60,923 nt of DNA from Nitrospirota bacterium (GTDB taxonomy: Bacteria; Nitrospirota; Thermodesulfovibrionia; Thermodesulfovibrionales; JdFR-88). The translations under genes and the position numbers were made by a program. Positions 1-9,038 of the stretch are shown here, piece by piece; positions within the stretch are counted from its first letter, which is position 1; every line of letters starts with the position of its first letter. The notes below the pieces were generated by a model. That model was given only the letters and a program-made list of their open reading frames with translations, did no database searches and was not told where the DNA came from. The stretch is taken from positions 1-60,923 of the forward strand of contig JAJYJS010000012.1 in NCBI GenBank assembly GCA_021789215.1, written 5' to 3'.

Positions 1-506
1 TCGCGGGGTTCAGGACGGCGGTCATCGACGACAGGCAGGAGTTCGCAAACAGGCAAAACATCCCCTCCGCCGGCGAAATATTCGTGTCCCCTTTCAGGGA
101 TTCATTCAGTGCCTGCGGCGCGGGCCCGGGCGATCATGTGGTAATCGCCACGCGAGGCCACCTGGGGGACATGGAGGCCCTGAGGGCCGCGCTTGGCACC
201 CGTGCAGGCTTTATAGGGCTGGTCGGCAGCCGGAGGAAGAGGGCGCTCCTTATAAAGGCCCTGCTTGCCGAAGGGTATTCTGAAGATGACGCAGGCAGGG
301 TGGTGACCCCGGTCGGAATCCCGATAGGCTCGGTAACGCCGGAAGAGATTGCGGTAAGCATAATGGCCCAGATAATCGGGCTCAGGAGGAAAGGTGCCAT
401 TAAAGGTGTCGGCGGTGCTCCTTGCTGCGGGGGCCTCCCGGAGGATGCTTCAGCCCAAGCAGCTTTTGGATATATCCGGCAGACCGGCGTTAAGGAAGTG
501 CCTTGA
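1..506 (+). CDS. XdhC-family protein, C-terminal part (5' end outside window)
   Basis: The reading frame is open from the first base, so the gene starts upstream of the window. The visible part opens with a Rossmann segment (AGFRTAVIDDRQEFAN) and continues through an HLGDMEAL region to GLVGSRRKR and the closing PVGIPIGSVTPEEIAVSIMA, all typical of the C-terminal NAD(P)-binding domain of XdhC. XdhC-family proteins help load sulfurated molybdenum cofactor into xanthine-dehydrogenase-type enzymes. A MocA/MobA-like nucleotidyltransferase follows and overlaps by 113 bases, an unusually long overlap. The last 35 or so residues after the XdhC core look unlike the family and may be a run-on. The family call is firm; the molybdoenzyme partner is not visible. 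Confidence 0.85.
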   Translation, partial: AGFRTAVIDDRQEFANRQNIPSAGEIFVSPFRDSFSACGAGPGDHVVIATRGHLGDMEALRAALGTRAGFIGLVGSRRKRALLIKALLAEGYSEDDAGRVVTPVGIPIGSVTPEEIAVSIMAQIIGLRRKGAIKGVGGAPCCGGLPEDASAQAAFGYIRQTGVKEVP

Positions 507-990
507 GGACATACTGGTCTCCGGGATAAAAGATGTCATCGCGGTAATCCGGGACAGGGCCGGGCTGCTTGAGGCGGTTGGAGACCTCCCGGTCAGGATC
601 GCATTCAATAACGCAAATGAGAGCGAGATGGCCGATTCGCTGCGTATCGGGATCGGACTGTCCGATGCGGGGGCGACCGGCATCCTCGTATGTCTTTGCG
701 ACCACCCGTTTGTGAAACCTGAGACCTATGCGGCAATCGCCCGCGCCCACTTTTCACACCCCGGAAGCATAATCATACCCCGTTACAGGGGCAGAAACGG
801 CCACCCCTGCCTCTTTCCAAGGGCATTTTTGTTAAAGGGCCTCCTGCCAGGGCGCAGCCTGCGCGGCATCGTAAACGAAAACTCATCCGCAATTATTTGG
901 CTTGAGACGGCCGACGAAGGCGTTGTCATGGATATCGACACCGAAGAAGACTACCAAAGCGCCTGCCTGAAAAAAATCTCTTCTCTTTAA
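394..990 (+). CDS. MobA/MocA-like NTP transferase (molybdenum cofactor nucleotidyltransferase)
   Basis: A 198-residue protein of the MobA-like NTP-transferase family. The N-terminus has the nucleotide-binding signature VLLAAGASRRM followed by PKQLL. CLCDHPFV supplies the metal-binding aspartate, and RGRNGHPCLFPR and MDIDTEEDY are typical of MocA/CoxD-type proteins. It most likely transfers CMP or GMP to molybdopterin in the cytoplasm for a xanthine-dehydrogenase-family enzyme, which fits its overlap with xdhC. The start is the GTG at 394, six bases after an AGGAGG at 384-389. The first codons lie inside the xdhC frame. The exact nucleotide (CTP or GTP) cannot be read from sequence. Confidence 0.85.
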   Translation: MPLKVSAVLLAAGASRRMLQPKQLLDISGRPALRKCLEDILVSGIKDVIAVIRDRAGLLEAVGDLPVRIAFNNANESEMADSLRIGIGLSDAGATGILVCLCDHPFVKPETYAAIARAHFSHPGSIIIPRYRGRNGHPCLFPRAFLLKGLLPGRSLRGIVNENSSAIIWLETADEGVVMDIDTEEDYQSACLKKISSL

Positions 991-1011
991 GGCTTCCCAT
1001 CAAAATTCCTC

Positions 1012-1040
1012 TTGACTTTTTATTGAGAAAAATTATTAAT
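1012..1040 (+). promoter_or_regulatory. Putative sigma-70 promoter for the formate dehydrogenase operon
   Basis: TTGACT at 1012-1017, a 17-base spacer, and ATTAAT at 1035-1040, in an A+T-rich stretch 80-110 bases upstream of the fdnG start. The -35 matches the consensus at five of six positions and the -10 at four of six. Confidence 0.45.
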
Positions 1041-1121
1041 TTATTAACAAAAAAAATAGTTGGTGGTATCATTGGACTTAGGAAAGTACCTGCTTTCCAA
1101 ACAGAAACGGAGGTGTCCGAG

Positions 1122-4100
1122 ATGGACGTATCTCGAAGGGGATTCCTGAAATTCTCCGTGGGATCAGCCGTACTGGGAAAAAACCTTTCCGCGGGGCCGG
1201 CCCTCGCCGGTTCCGAAGCCGCTCGGCTCCAGACCGAAAACGCCAGGCAGACGAAGACCATATGCCCATACTGCTCCGTGGGCTGCGGCCTGACCGTTTA
1301 TTCCGAAGGCGGCAAGGTGATAAACGCCGAGGGGGACCCGGAACACCCCATAAATGAGGGTGCGCTCTGCTCAAAGGGGGCCTCGCTTTACCAGATAGTG
1401 AACAACCCCCAGAGACTCCTGAAGCCAAGGTACCGCGCCCCCGGCGCTTCCCAGTGGAAAGAGGTCGGGTGGGACTGGGCGCTCGACCAGATAGCCCGAA
1501 GGATAAAGGACACAAGGGACAGGACCTTCAAAATAAAATCCAGATCGAAGGTGAAGGAGAAAAACGCTGCTGGGGTTGAAGCCCAGGTGGAGAAGGACTT
1601 CGTCGTGAACAGGACCGAGGGCATGGCCCACGTCGGCAGCGCCGCGCTCGACAACGAGGAATGCTACATGCTCCAGAAGATGCTCCGTTCATGGGGTGTG
1701 GTCTATATAGAACACCAGGCCCGGATATGACACTCCGCAACTGTAGCGGCTCTGGCAGAGTCGTTCGGTCGCGGCGCAATGACGAACCACTGGATAGACG
1801 TAAAAAACGCTGACGTCATCCTCATAATGGGGGCGAACCCGGCGGAAAACCACCCCATCGCCATGAAATGGATAATGAAGGCGAGGGAAAACGGGGCCAG
1901 GGTGATAGTAGTAGACCCCCGCTTCACAAGGACCGCCACGAAGGCGGACATATACGCGCCGATGCGCTCCGGCACGGATATCGCCTTCCTCGGCGGGTTG
2001 ATAAAGTACATCCTGGACAATAACCTCTACTTCAGGGAGTACGTCGCCAATTACACGAACGCCCCGTTCCTTGTGAGCCCGGATTTCAGGGCCCCGGGCG
2101 AGCTTGAGGGCGTCTTCTCCGGCTATGACGGGAAGGCCCGCAAGTACGACAAGAAGACATGGGCGTTCCAGATGGAAAACGGCCTGCCCAAAAAGGACCC
2201 CTCGCTTAAAGACCCGCACTGCGTCTTCCAGCTCCTGAAGAGGCACTATTCGCGCTATACGCTGGAGAAGGTCTCCTCGATTACGGGGACTCCCAAAGAG
2301 GTGCTCCTTGAGGTCTACCGCACTTACGCTTCCACGGGAAGGCCCGGCAGGGCCGGGACGGAGCTCTATGCGATGGGATGGACGCAACACACCGTTGGCA
2401 CCCAGAACATAAGGGCGATGACGATAATCCAGCTCCTGCTTGGCAATATGGGGATGGCCGGGGGCGGGATAAACGCGCTGAGGGGGGAGTCCAACGTGCA
2501 GGGCTCCACCGACCACGGCCTCCTGTTCAACGTGCTGCCGGGCTACATGCCGGCCCCGTCCGCCGCATGGACGGACCTGAAGACGTACATCGACAAGAAC
2601 ACCCCGAAGACAAAAGACCCCAAAAGCGTGAACTGGTGGTCCAACCGCGGCAAGTACATGGTGAGCTACCTCAAGGCCATCTACGGCAGCCACGCCTCAA
2701 AGGACAACGACTTCGGATACGCCTGGCTGCCAAAGCTCGACGAGGGGATGAACGCCTCGTGGCTCATGCTCTTTGACCAGATGGTGAAGGGCAGGTTCGA
2801 GGGGTTTTTCGCATGGGGCCAGAACCCGGCCTGCTCCGGGGCAAACGCGGGCAAGGTCAGGAAGGCGCTCTCGAAACTCAAGTGGATGGTCAACGTGAAC
2901 CTGTTCGACAACGAGACGGGCTCCTTCTGGCGCGGCCCCGGTATGGATCCCGCCCAAATCCAGACGGAGGTATTCATGCTCCCCGCCTGCACCTCCGTGG
3001 AGAAGGAGGGCAGCATCACGAACTCCAGCCGCCTGGCGCAGTGGAGGGTGAAGGCGATTGAGCCTATGGGCGAGTCCAGGCCGGACTCGGAGATAATGAA
3101 CGAACTTCAGTTCAGGGTGAAGGCCCTCTACCAGAGGCACGGGGGCAAGTTCCCCGCGCCTGTTGTTAACCTCACCTGGGAATACGGCGAGAAGGACGCG
3201 CAGGGCAGGGTCAAAAAAATCAGCATCCATGAGGTCGCAAAGGAGATAAACGGCTATTACCTTGAGGACGTCTTCGACAAAAAGGCCGCCCCTCCCAAGC
3301 AGCTTGGCAAAAAGGGGCAGCTTGCGGCCACGTTCGTCCACCTCCAGGACGACGGCTCCACATCCTGCGGCAACTGGATTTACAGCCAGAGCTATACGCA
3401 AAAAGACGGCAAGGTGGTGAACATGATGGCCAGGCGGAAGGCGGCGGACCCTTCGGGGCTCGGGCTCTATCCCGAATGGGCATGGTGCTGGCCGGTCAAC
3501 AGGCGCATCCTGTATAACAGGGCCTCGGTGGACTTAAACGGCAACCCGTGGGACAAAAAGCGCCCTGTCATAAGATGGGACCCCGCCAAGCCGGACGCTG
3601 TAACCAAAAAACCCGGCGCATGGGTGGGCGACGTGCCGGACGGCCCCGCGCCGCCGATGGCGGCGGAGGGCGGCAAATATCCCTTCATAATGAGGGCCGA
3701 CGGGATGGGTGCGATATTCGGGCCGGGCCTTGCGGACGGGCCGTTCCCGGAGCATTACGAGCCGCTTGAGACGCCAGTGAACAACGCCCTTTCGAGGCAG
3801 AAGCTTAACCCCGCGGCAAAGCTCTTCTACACGCCAAAGGGCGGCCTCCCCGAGGACGTATTCGCCAGCCTTGACGCCCGCTTCCCGTTCGTCGCCACAA
3901 CGTACAGGGTATCGGAGCACTGGCAGACGGGCGTGCTCACAAGGCACCTGCCCTGGCAGCTTGAGATGGTCCCCCAGCAGTTCATCGAGATGAGCCGGGA
4001 GCTGGCCGGGCTGAAGGGCATAAGGAGCGGGGACAAGGTGAACGTCTCAAGCGCGAGGGGGAAGGTATGGGCCATCGCGATTGTGACGGAGCGCCTTAAG

Positions 4101-4280
4101 CCCTTCGATATAATGGGCGGCACCGTCCATGAGGTCGGCCTTCCCTGGTGCTTCGGGTGGCAGTGCCCGGACGACGGCAGCGGCGGAGACAGCTCCAACC
4201 TGCTTACGCCCAATATAGGAGACGCCAACACGATGATACCTGAGACGAAGGCCTTCATGGTCAACGTCGAGAAAGCTTAG
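1122..4280 (+). CDS. fdnG: Formate dehydrogenase-N/O type alpha subunit, selenocysteine-containing
   Basis: Molybdopterin bis-MGD catalytic subunit oxidising formate to CO2 at the outer face of the membrane. The ATG at 1122 has GGAGG upstream and gives a Tat signal (SRRGFLK at residues 4-10). Cys48, Cys51, Cys55 and Cys83 bind one 4Fe-4S cluster. The frame is interrupted only by TGA at 1728-1730 (residue 203). It then continues as HSATVAALAESFGRGAMTNHW, the exact context of the selenocysteine in E. coli FdnG/FdoG, so the codon is read as Sec and the product is about 1052 residues. The beta and gamma subunits follow. An annotator that ignores Sec would split this into two pieces (up to 1730 and from 1779). 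The organism must also encode SelABCD, which is not in this window. Confidence 0.95.
1728..1775 (+). promoter_or_regulatory. UGA selenocysteine codon and putative bacterial SECIS hairpin
   Basis: The UGA at 1728-1730 is followed by a possible stem GGCTCT (1748-1753) with AGAGTC (1757-1762) and a GGC loop, inside the coding region. A smaller stem, CCGC/GCGG, lies at 1735-1749. Bacterial SECIS elements lie just 3' of the UGA and bind SelB. The loop sits a few bases further out than in E. coli fdhF, so the exact fold needs computing. Confidence 0.6.
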
Positions 4281-4296
4281 AGGGGGTGGGTTGAAA

Positions 4297-5055
4297 ATGG
4301 CAAGACAAGCTCTGCTGGTTTCCCCCGAGCTGTGCATCGGCTGCCGGGGATGCCAGACCGCGTGCAAGGAATGGAACCATCTTTCGGTCCAGAAGACGAG
4401 GAACACGGGCACCTTCGAGAACCCCCCGGACCTTTCGAGGACCGCCTATAACCGCATAAGGTTCATCGAGATGCCCACGGAGGGCGGCCCGCGCTGGATG
4501 TTCGTGAGCCAGCGGTGCATGCACTGCGGCGACGCCCCGTGCATGACGATATGCCCTTCCGCGGGCGCGATATTCAGGACCAAAGAGGGCGCAGTCGCCT
4601 TTAACAGGGACAAGTGCATCGGGTGCAGGCTCTGCTCCAGCGCCTGTCCGTTCGGGCTCGTGAGGTTCGACGAAAAAAACCGCATATCCAAGTGCCACAT
4701 GTGCTCCGACAGGATTGCGTCGGGCCTCTCTCCCGCCTGCGCAAAGACCTGTCCTACAGGGGCGCTCAAGTTCGGGGACAGGAATTCAATGATATCGCTG
4801 GCGAGGACGGCCGGATACAACAAGCTCTACGGCGAGGAAGACCTTGCCGGCCTCTCCGTCCTTTACGCGTTCAAGGAGTCCCCGAAGGTCTACGGCCTGA
4901 AGGAAAACCCCGCGATGCCGGAGACCCTCGTCTTCTGGAACGAGATACTGAAGCCCCTTGCGTACGCGGGTTTCGGGCTTGCGGTCGGGGCATCCCTCCT
5001 GCATTACCTCGCGATAGGCCCGAAAAGGGAAGAGGAGGAGACCAGACATGAGTGA
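4297..5055 (+). CDS. fdnH: Formate dehydrogenase iron-sulfur (beta) subunit
   Basis: A 252-residue electron-transfer subunit with four ferredoxin-like Cys groups: CIGCRGCQTAC, CMHCGDAPCMTIC, CIGCRLCSSAC, and CHMC with the later CAKTC. Together they make four 4Fe-4S clusters that carry electrons from the Mo/Se centre to cytochrome b. A hydrophobic helix near the C-terminus (around LAYAGFGLAVGASLLHYLAI) anchors it to the membrane, as in FdnH. The ATG at 4297 is preferred over the TTG at 4291 because it stands ten bases after AGGGGG. It begins 16 bases after fdnG and overlaps fdnI by eight bases, so the three genes are one operon. Confidence 0.93.
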   Translation: MARQALLVSPELCIGCRGCQTACKEWNHLSVQKTRNTGTFENPPDLSRTAYNRIRFIEMPTEGGPRWMFVSQRCMHCGDAPCMTICPSAGAIFRTKEGAVAFNRDKCIGCRLCSSACPFGLVRFDEKNRISKCHMCSDRIASGLSPACAKTCPTGALKFGDRNSMISLARTAGYNKLYGEEDLAGLSVLYAFKESPKVYGLKENPAMPETLVFWNEILKPLAYAGFGLAVGASLLHYLAIGPKREEEETRHE

Positions 5056-5659
5056 AAGAATGATTAGAAAGGCGGGCGCGTTCGAGATACTGAACCACTG
5101 GGCGCTGGCCCTGAGCTTCTTTGTCCTCGCGCTCTCCGGCGCGGGCTTCCTGTATCACCTGGAAGGGGTTGCGGCACTCTTTGGCGGGCCGCAGGGCATG
5201 AGGGGCATCCACAACTGGGCGGGCGTCGTGTTCGCAGTATCGCTTGCGGGCACGGTGTTCAATTACCTGGGCGTCTCGCTCAGTTTCAGCTACGACGACA
5301 TCGACTGGCTTATGAAGGGGGGCGGGTACCTCTCAAGGAAGAAGATAAACGTCCCCCCGCAGGACAAGATAAATACGGGGCAGAAGCTTTATTACCTCGG
5401 CGTGCTGTTTGCAGGGGGCCTGATTTCCGCCTCCGGGCTTGCGATATGGCTCCTGCCAGGAAACAGGGAGCTTGTCCTTGCCTCTCATTTTGTCCATACG
5501 CTTTGCTATGCGGCGCTGCTTTTCTTCATCCCCATTCATATCTATCTCGCGACTCTTGCCAACCCTGGCACCGTCAGGATAATGATAAGCGGGACGGTGC
5601 CGCTTGACTGGGCAAGGAAGCGCCATGCGAAATGGGTGAAGAAAATGGGGTACGAGTAA
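5048..5659 (+). CDS. fdnI: Formate dehydrogenase cytochrome b556 (gamma) subunit
   Basis: A 203-residue membrane protein with four predicted transmembrane helices. His residues fall where FdnI ligates its two b haems and quinone site: NHW near residue 17, HNW near 56, SHFVH near 146 and the IHIYLA helix. It accepts electrons from the beta subunit and reduces menaquinone. Its start codon overlaps the fdnH stop region (ATGAGTGA). Ends with the basic tail KRHAKWVKKMGYE typical of the family. Confidence 0.9.
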   Translation: MSERMIRKAGAFEILNHWALALSFFVLALSGAGFLYHLEGVAALFGGPQGMRGIHNWAGVVFAVSLAGTVFNYLGVSLSFSYDDIDWLMKGGGYLSRKKINVPPQDKINTGQKLYYLGVLFAGGLISASGLAIWLLPGNRELVLASHFVHTLCYAALLFFIPIHIYLATLANPGTVRIMISGTVPLDWARKRHAKWVKKMGYE

Positions 5660-5696
5660 CACACTTCCCCTCACCCCGGCCCTCTCCCAAGGGGAT
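5660..5696. repeat. Dispersed C-rich repeat (CCCTCACCCC...CCCTCTCCC type)
   Basis: A CCCTCACCCCGGCCCTCTCC segment just after fdnI. A close relative with a fuller complementary arm lies at 8484-8519. Such repeats are common between genes in related genomes; no coding content is seen. Confidence 0.5.
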
Positions 5697-5704
5697 TTTT
5701 GCAG

Positions 5705-5772
5705 GGGCGCACCCATGTGTGCGCCCTCTGTATTCCGGGTTTCCGCATCAGGGCAGACACATGGGTCTGCCC
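5705..5772. repeat. Pair of perfect 8-bp-stem palindromes between convergent genes
   Basis: The first hairpin is GGGCGCAC, loop CCATGT, GTGCGCCC (5705-5726). The second is GGGCAGAC, loop ACATGG, GTCTGCCC (5751-5772). The two are related to each other and lie between the convergent fdnI and glgP genes, where they could help stop transcription in both directions. They look like a dispersed palindromic repeat unit. Confidence 0.6.
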
Positions 5773-5834
5773 CTGGCATAAAACGGCTGCCCCCGTTTTC
5801 AATATTTCAGTCCGGATTCGAAAGCGCCTTTCCT

Positions 5835-8312
5835 TTAAACCGCCTTTTTCCTTTCCTCTTCCTGCTCTTCGCTGACCCGGACCGGCTCCGCGCCCCATAT
5901 CTTTTCCGCGTACTCCCGGATGGCGCGGTCGCTTGAGAACTTCCCCGAACGCGCCACGTTGAGCACCGACATTTCATCCCACCGGGTCTTGTCCGTGTAC
6001 GCCTCGGCAATCCTGTCCTGGCATTCTATGTAGGAGGCGTAATCGGCCAGGACGAAAAACCTGTCGCCCCCAAGCAGGGAGTCCACGACCGGGCGGAAAA
6101 GGCCGGGGTCTTCAGGGGAGAAATACCCTTGCGCCAACTGGTCTATAATCCTCCTCAACTGGGAGTTTTCCTCGTAGACCCGGCGCGGGTTATAGGAAGG
6201 GGCAAGGCGCGATATCTCTTCCGCCTTCAGGCCGAACAGGAAAAAGTTCTCCTCCCCCGCTTCCTCCCGTATCTCCACGTTCGCGCCGTCAAGGGTGCCT
6301 ATTGTCAGCGCCCCGTTCAGAGTGAACTTCATGTTTCCCGTGCCGGAGGCCTCGTAGCCGGCCGTTGAAATCTGCTCCGAAAGCTCGGCGGCGGGGATTA
6401 TGAGCTGGGCGAGACTGACACCGTAGTTCGGGACGAACACGACCTTGAGCAGCCTGCCAGCGTCCGGGTGGGCGGAAATGGCGGCGCTTACGTTGTGGAT
6501 GAGCTTTATTATCAGCTTGCATATGTAGTAGCCGGGAGCGGACTTGCCGGCGAAAAGTATCGTCCTTGGCGCATGGAGCGTTTTTAAACCGGCACCGCCC
6601 TCGTCGATCCTGTTGTAGAGCGTTATTGCGTGCAGGATGTTGAGGAGCTGGCGTTTGTATTCGTGGAACCTCTTGACCTGGCAGTCCAGAAGATAACCCG
6701 GGGGAAGATGCGTGCCATGGTGTTTCAGGAGGTTGCCGGAAAGCCTCGCCTTGTTGTCTTCTTTTATCTTCCGGAAACGGTCGAGAAAGGCGCTGTCCTT
6801 CGCAAGAGGCCCAAGCCTTTTCAGTTCGCCCAGCTCCCTTAGCCAGCCGTCTCCGATGGCCTCCGTTATAAGCCCTGAAAGTGCGGGGTTCGATTCCAGC
6901 AGCCAGCGCCTGTGCGTGATGCCGTTTGTCACGTTCATGAATTTTCCGGGGTATATGAGATTGAACTTTTCGAAAACGCTTTTTTTAAGTATTTCGCTGT
7001 GGAGCGCCGAGACCCCGTTTACCTTATGGCTTCCAACGATGGCGAGCCGGGCCATGTGGACGGTCTTCTGCCCGTCTCCGGTGATAATGGCCGACTGCTG
7101 CCGGAGCCCCTTTTCGGCGGGGAATTTCTCGCCCACCTGTATCAAAAACCTCCTGTCTATCTCCCTTATTATCTGGTAATGGCGGGGCAGGAGGTTTCTG
7201 AACAGCTCTTCGGGCCAGGTCTCAAGCGCCTCCGGGAGGACGGTATGGTTTGTATAGGCGAATGTCCTGCGGGTAATGTCCCATGCCTCGTCCCAGCCGG
7301 TGTGCTCCAGGTCGACCAGCACACGCATCAACTCCGCCACGGCAATGGCCGGGTGGGTGTCGTTTAGCTGCATGGCAATCTTGTCCGGGAACCCGGCCAA
7401 TGACGGGTGGACCTTCCTGTACCTCCTGATTATGTCCTTTATGGTTGCCGAGACGAAGAAATACTGCTGTTTGAGGCGAAGCTCCCTGCCTGCCTCCGAG
7501 TGGTCGTCCGGGTAGAGCACCTTGGAGAGGGTCTCGCTGTAATTCTTGTTTTCCATCGCCTTTATGTAATCGCCGTTATTGAAATACCCGAGGTTGAACT
7601 CCCTTGTCGCCCTGGCCGCCCAGAGCCTTAACGTGTTGACGGTATCGTTCATGAAACCGGGCACCGGGTAGTCAAAGGCCATTGCCATAACGTCCTCGGT
7701 GTCCACCCATTCCATGCTGTATCTGCCGCCCGGTTCAGTCAATGTGTTCACGCGCCCGTAGAATTTGACGGGATAAAGCAGTTCCGGCCTGGGGAACTCC
7801 CACGGGTTGCCGTACCTGAGCCAGTTGTCCGCCGACTCCACCTGGTAGCCGTCCCTTATCTTCTGGTGGAATATCCCGTATTCGTAGCGGATGCCGTACC
7901 CGTAGCCCGGATACCCAAGCGTGGCCATGGAGTCCAGGAAACACGCGGCAAGCCTGCCCAGTCCGCCGTTTCCGAGCCCGGCGTCCCACTCGTGCTCCAG
8001 GAGGTCTTCGTAATCCAGCCCCAGCACATGGACGGCGCTCCTGTAATCTTCCTCAAGCCCCTGGTAGAGGATGTAGTTCCTCAGCAGCCTGCCAAGAAGG
8101 AACTCCAGCGACAGGTAATAGACCCTCTTTGCGTCTACGCGGTAATACTCCTGCTGGGTCTTTATCCATTTCCGTGCAAGGCGGTCTCTCGCGGTAAGGA
8201 CAACGGCGTTGAACTTGTCCCATGCGGTCGCGGAGTGCATGTCTTTTGCGAGCGAATCCGTAAGGTGGTTCATCAGCGAGCGGCGGAGTTTTTTCTCGTC
8301 TTCTTTTGCCAT
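5835..8312 (-). CDS. glgP: Glycogen phosphorylase
   Basis: An 825-residue GT35 enzyme, the usual length for the family, releasing glucose-1-phosphate from glycogen in the cytoplasm. Family landmarks include LEFLLGRLLRNYI, WDAGLGNGGLGRLAACFLDS, MQLNDTHPAIAVAELMR, NVTNGITHRRWL, VKRFHEYKRQLLN, and the pyridoxal-phosphate site EASGTGNMKFTLNGALTIGT, whose Lys carries the cofactor. The start is the ATG at 8312, with GAGGT about seven bases upstream on the minus strand. The open frame extends further upstream, but that part has no phosphorylase similarity. No other glycogen genes are nearby, so it seems to stand alone. Confidence 0.96.
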   Translation of the reverse strand: MAKEDEKKLRRSLMNHLTDSLAKDMHSATAWDKFNAVVLTARDRLARKWIKTQQEYYRVDAKRVYYLSLEFLLGRLLRNYILYQGLEEDYRSAVHVLGLDYEDLLEHEWDAGLGNGGLGRLAACFLDSMATLGYPGYGYGIRYEYGIFHQKIRDGYQVESADNWLRYGNPWEFPRPELLYPVKFYGRVNTLTEPGGRYSMEWVDTEDVMAMAFDYPVPGFMNDTVNTLRLWAARATREFNLGYFNNGDYIKAMENKNYSETLSKVLYPDDHSEAGRELRLKQQYFFVSATIKDIIRRYRKVHPSLAGFPDKIAMQLNDTHPAIAVAELMRVLVDLEHTGWDEAWDITRRTFAYTNHTVLPEALETWPEELFRNLLPRHYQIIREIDRRFLIQVGEKFPAEKGLRQQSAIITGDGQKTVHMARLAIVGSHKVNGVSALHSEILKKSVFEKFNLIYPGKFMNVTNGITHRRWLLESNPALSGLITEAIGDGWLRELGELKRLGPLAKDSAFLDRFRKIKEDNKARLSGNLLKHHGTHLPPGYLLDCQVKRFHEYKRQLLNILHAITLYNRIDEGGAGLKTLHAPRTILFAGKSAPGYYICKLIIKLIHNVSAAISAHPDAGRLLKVVFVPNYGVSLAQLIIPAAELSEQISTAGYEASGTGNMKFTLNGALTIGTLDGANVEIREEAGEENFFLFGLKAEEISRLAPSYNPRRVYEENSQLRRIIDQLAQGYFSPEDPGLFRPVVDSLLGGDRFFVLADYASYIECQDRIAEAYTDKTRWDEMSVLNVARSGKFSSDRAIREYAEKIWGAEPVRVSEEQEEERKKAV

Positions 8313-8483
8313 AAAAAAATACCTCGAAATAACTGAGATTTCCAGCCGCTCTATAATAGCATTTTTGGCAAACGCCCCTGTACGCGAAACTGTGCGGACA
8401 CGGTTGCAATGTCGTGCTTCACCTTGCCGGCGTCCGCGGTTGTCCGTTAGGATTGAGGGCGGGGCAGTCTTTAACCCCTGTTC

Positions 8484-8519
8484 CCTCACCCCCGCCCCTC
8501 TCCCGGAGGGCGAGGGGGA
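8484..8519. repeat. Dispersed C-rich inverted repeat (second copy)
   Basis: CCCTCACCCCCGCCCCTCTC followed by CCGGAGGGCGAGGGGG forms an imperfect inverted repeat, related to the segment at 5660-5696. Non-coding. Confidence 0.5.
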
Positions 8520-8625
8520 AAAACATGACGAAAAGGATGGGGCATTTGAACACGTTGAACAAAAATTTCCAAAAAATAATTTTAAATCAAGGAGATGCGA
8601 ACCTGAATCTGAACACTAAAAAAAG

Positions 8626-8651
8626 GAGGGTAAAATGAAGCCGGAATGACA
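8626..8651 (+). other. Orphan ribosome-binding site and four-codon open frame
   Basis: A strong AGGAGGG is followed by TAAA and ATG AAG CCG GAA TGA (8637-8651). The downstream sequence is repeat-like, so this may be the start of a gene displaced or truncated by repeat insertion. The rest of 8313-9038 shows only repeats and no convincing gene. Confidence 0.3.
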
Positions 8652-8735
8652 AGACTTGTCAAGCTTGTTTCCGGGACACTGGCGCCCCCATGACCTTGGG
8701 AAACAGGCTTTTTTGATTTTTGCCTTTCCGGGGCA

Positions 8736-8774
8736 TGGGGCGGAGCCCCATACCTGTAAGGGCGGGCGGGCGGG
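8736..8774 (-). repeat. Dispersed GC-rich repeat, copy 1
   Basis: Read on the minus strand this is CCCGCCC... CCCTTACAGGTATGGGG CTCCGCCCC. A related copy in the opposite orientation lies at 12671-12730. Confidence 0.45.
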
Positions 8775-8835
8775 AACATAATATATGATTTGCCTCATGG
8801 CCTGCCGTCTTTGCAGTTGGTATAAATAAGCATGC

Positions 8836-9016
8836 TGGCAGTATGCTGAAAAACTATTTTAATTGTCATTGCGAGCGAAGCAATGAATATTGCGAAGCGA
8901 AGCAATCCCGTTTTCATATTAATCAGCAACTTATGAGATTGCTTCGTCGCTTGCGCCAGCCGGCGCTTTAAGCTCCTCGCAATGACTCGAAATGAGACTT
9001 TTTCAGCAGCATGATA
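8836..9016 (+). repeat. MITE-like repeat, copy A
   Basis: Starts with TGGCAGTATGCTGAAAAA and ends with TTTTTCAGCAGCATG, partly inverted ends. The inside carries CATTGCGAGCGAAG, GATTGCTTCGTCGC and CTCCTCGCAATGACTC. About 100 internal bases (from TTTCATATTAATCAGCAACT to the TTTTTCAG end) are nearly identical to copy B at 37995-38156. It has no open frame, so it is a non-autonomous element. Confidence 0.7.
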
Positions 9017-9038
9017 GACTTTGAAAAAGGAGGATGTC

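Noticed and set aside
1689-2693. A long minus-strand open frame (334 codons) inside fdnG
   Set aside because: It has no recognisable domain and is a mirror of the G+C-rich codon pattern of the real gene.
1779-4280. A separate 833-residue molybdopterin oxidoreductase gene starting at ATG 1779
   Set aside because: It is the continuation of fdnG after the UGA selenocysteine codon; the residues between (HSATVAALAESFGRGAM) are conserved in the family.
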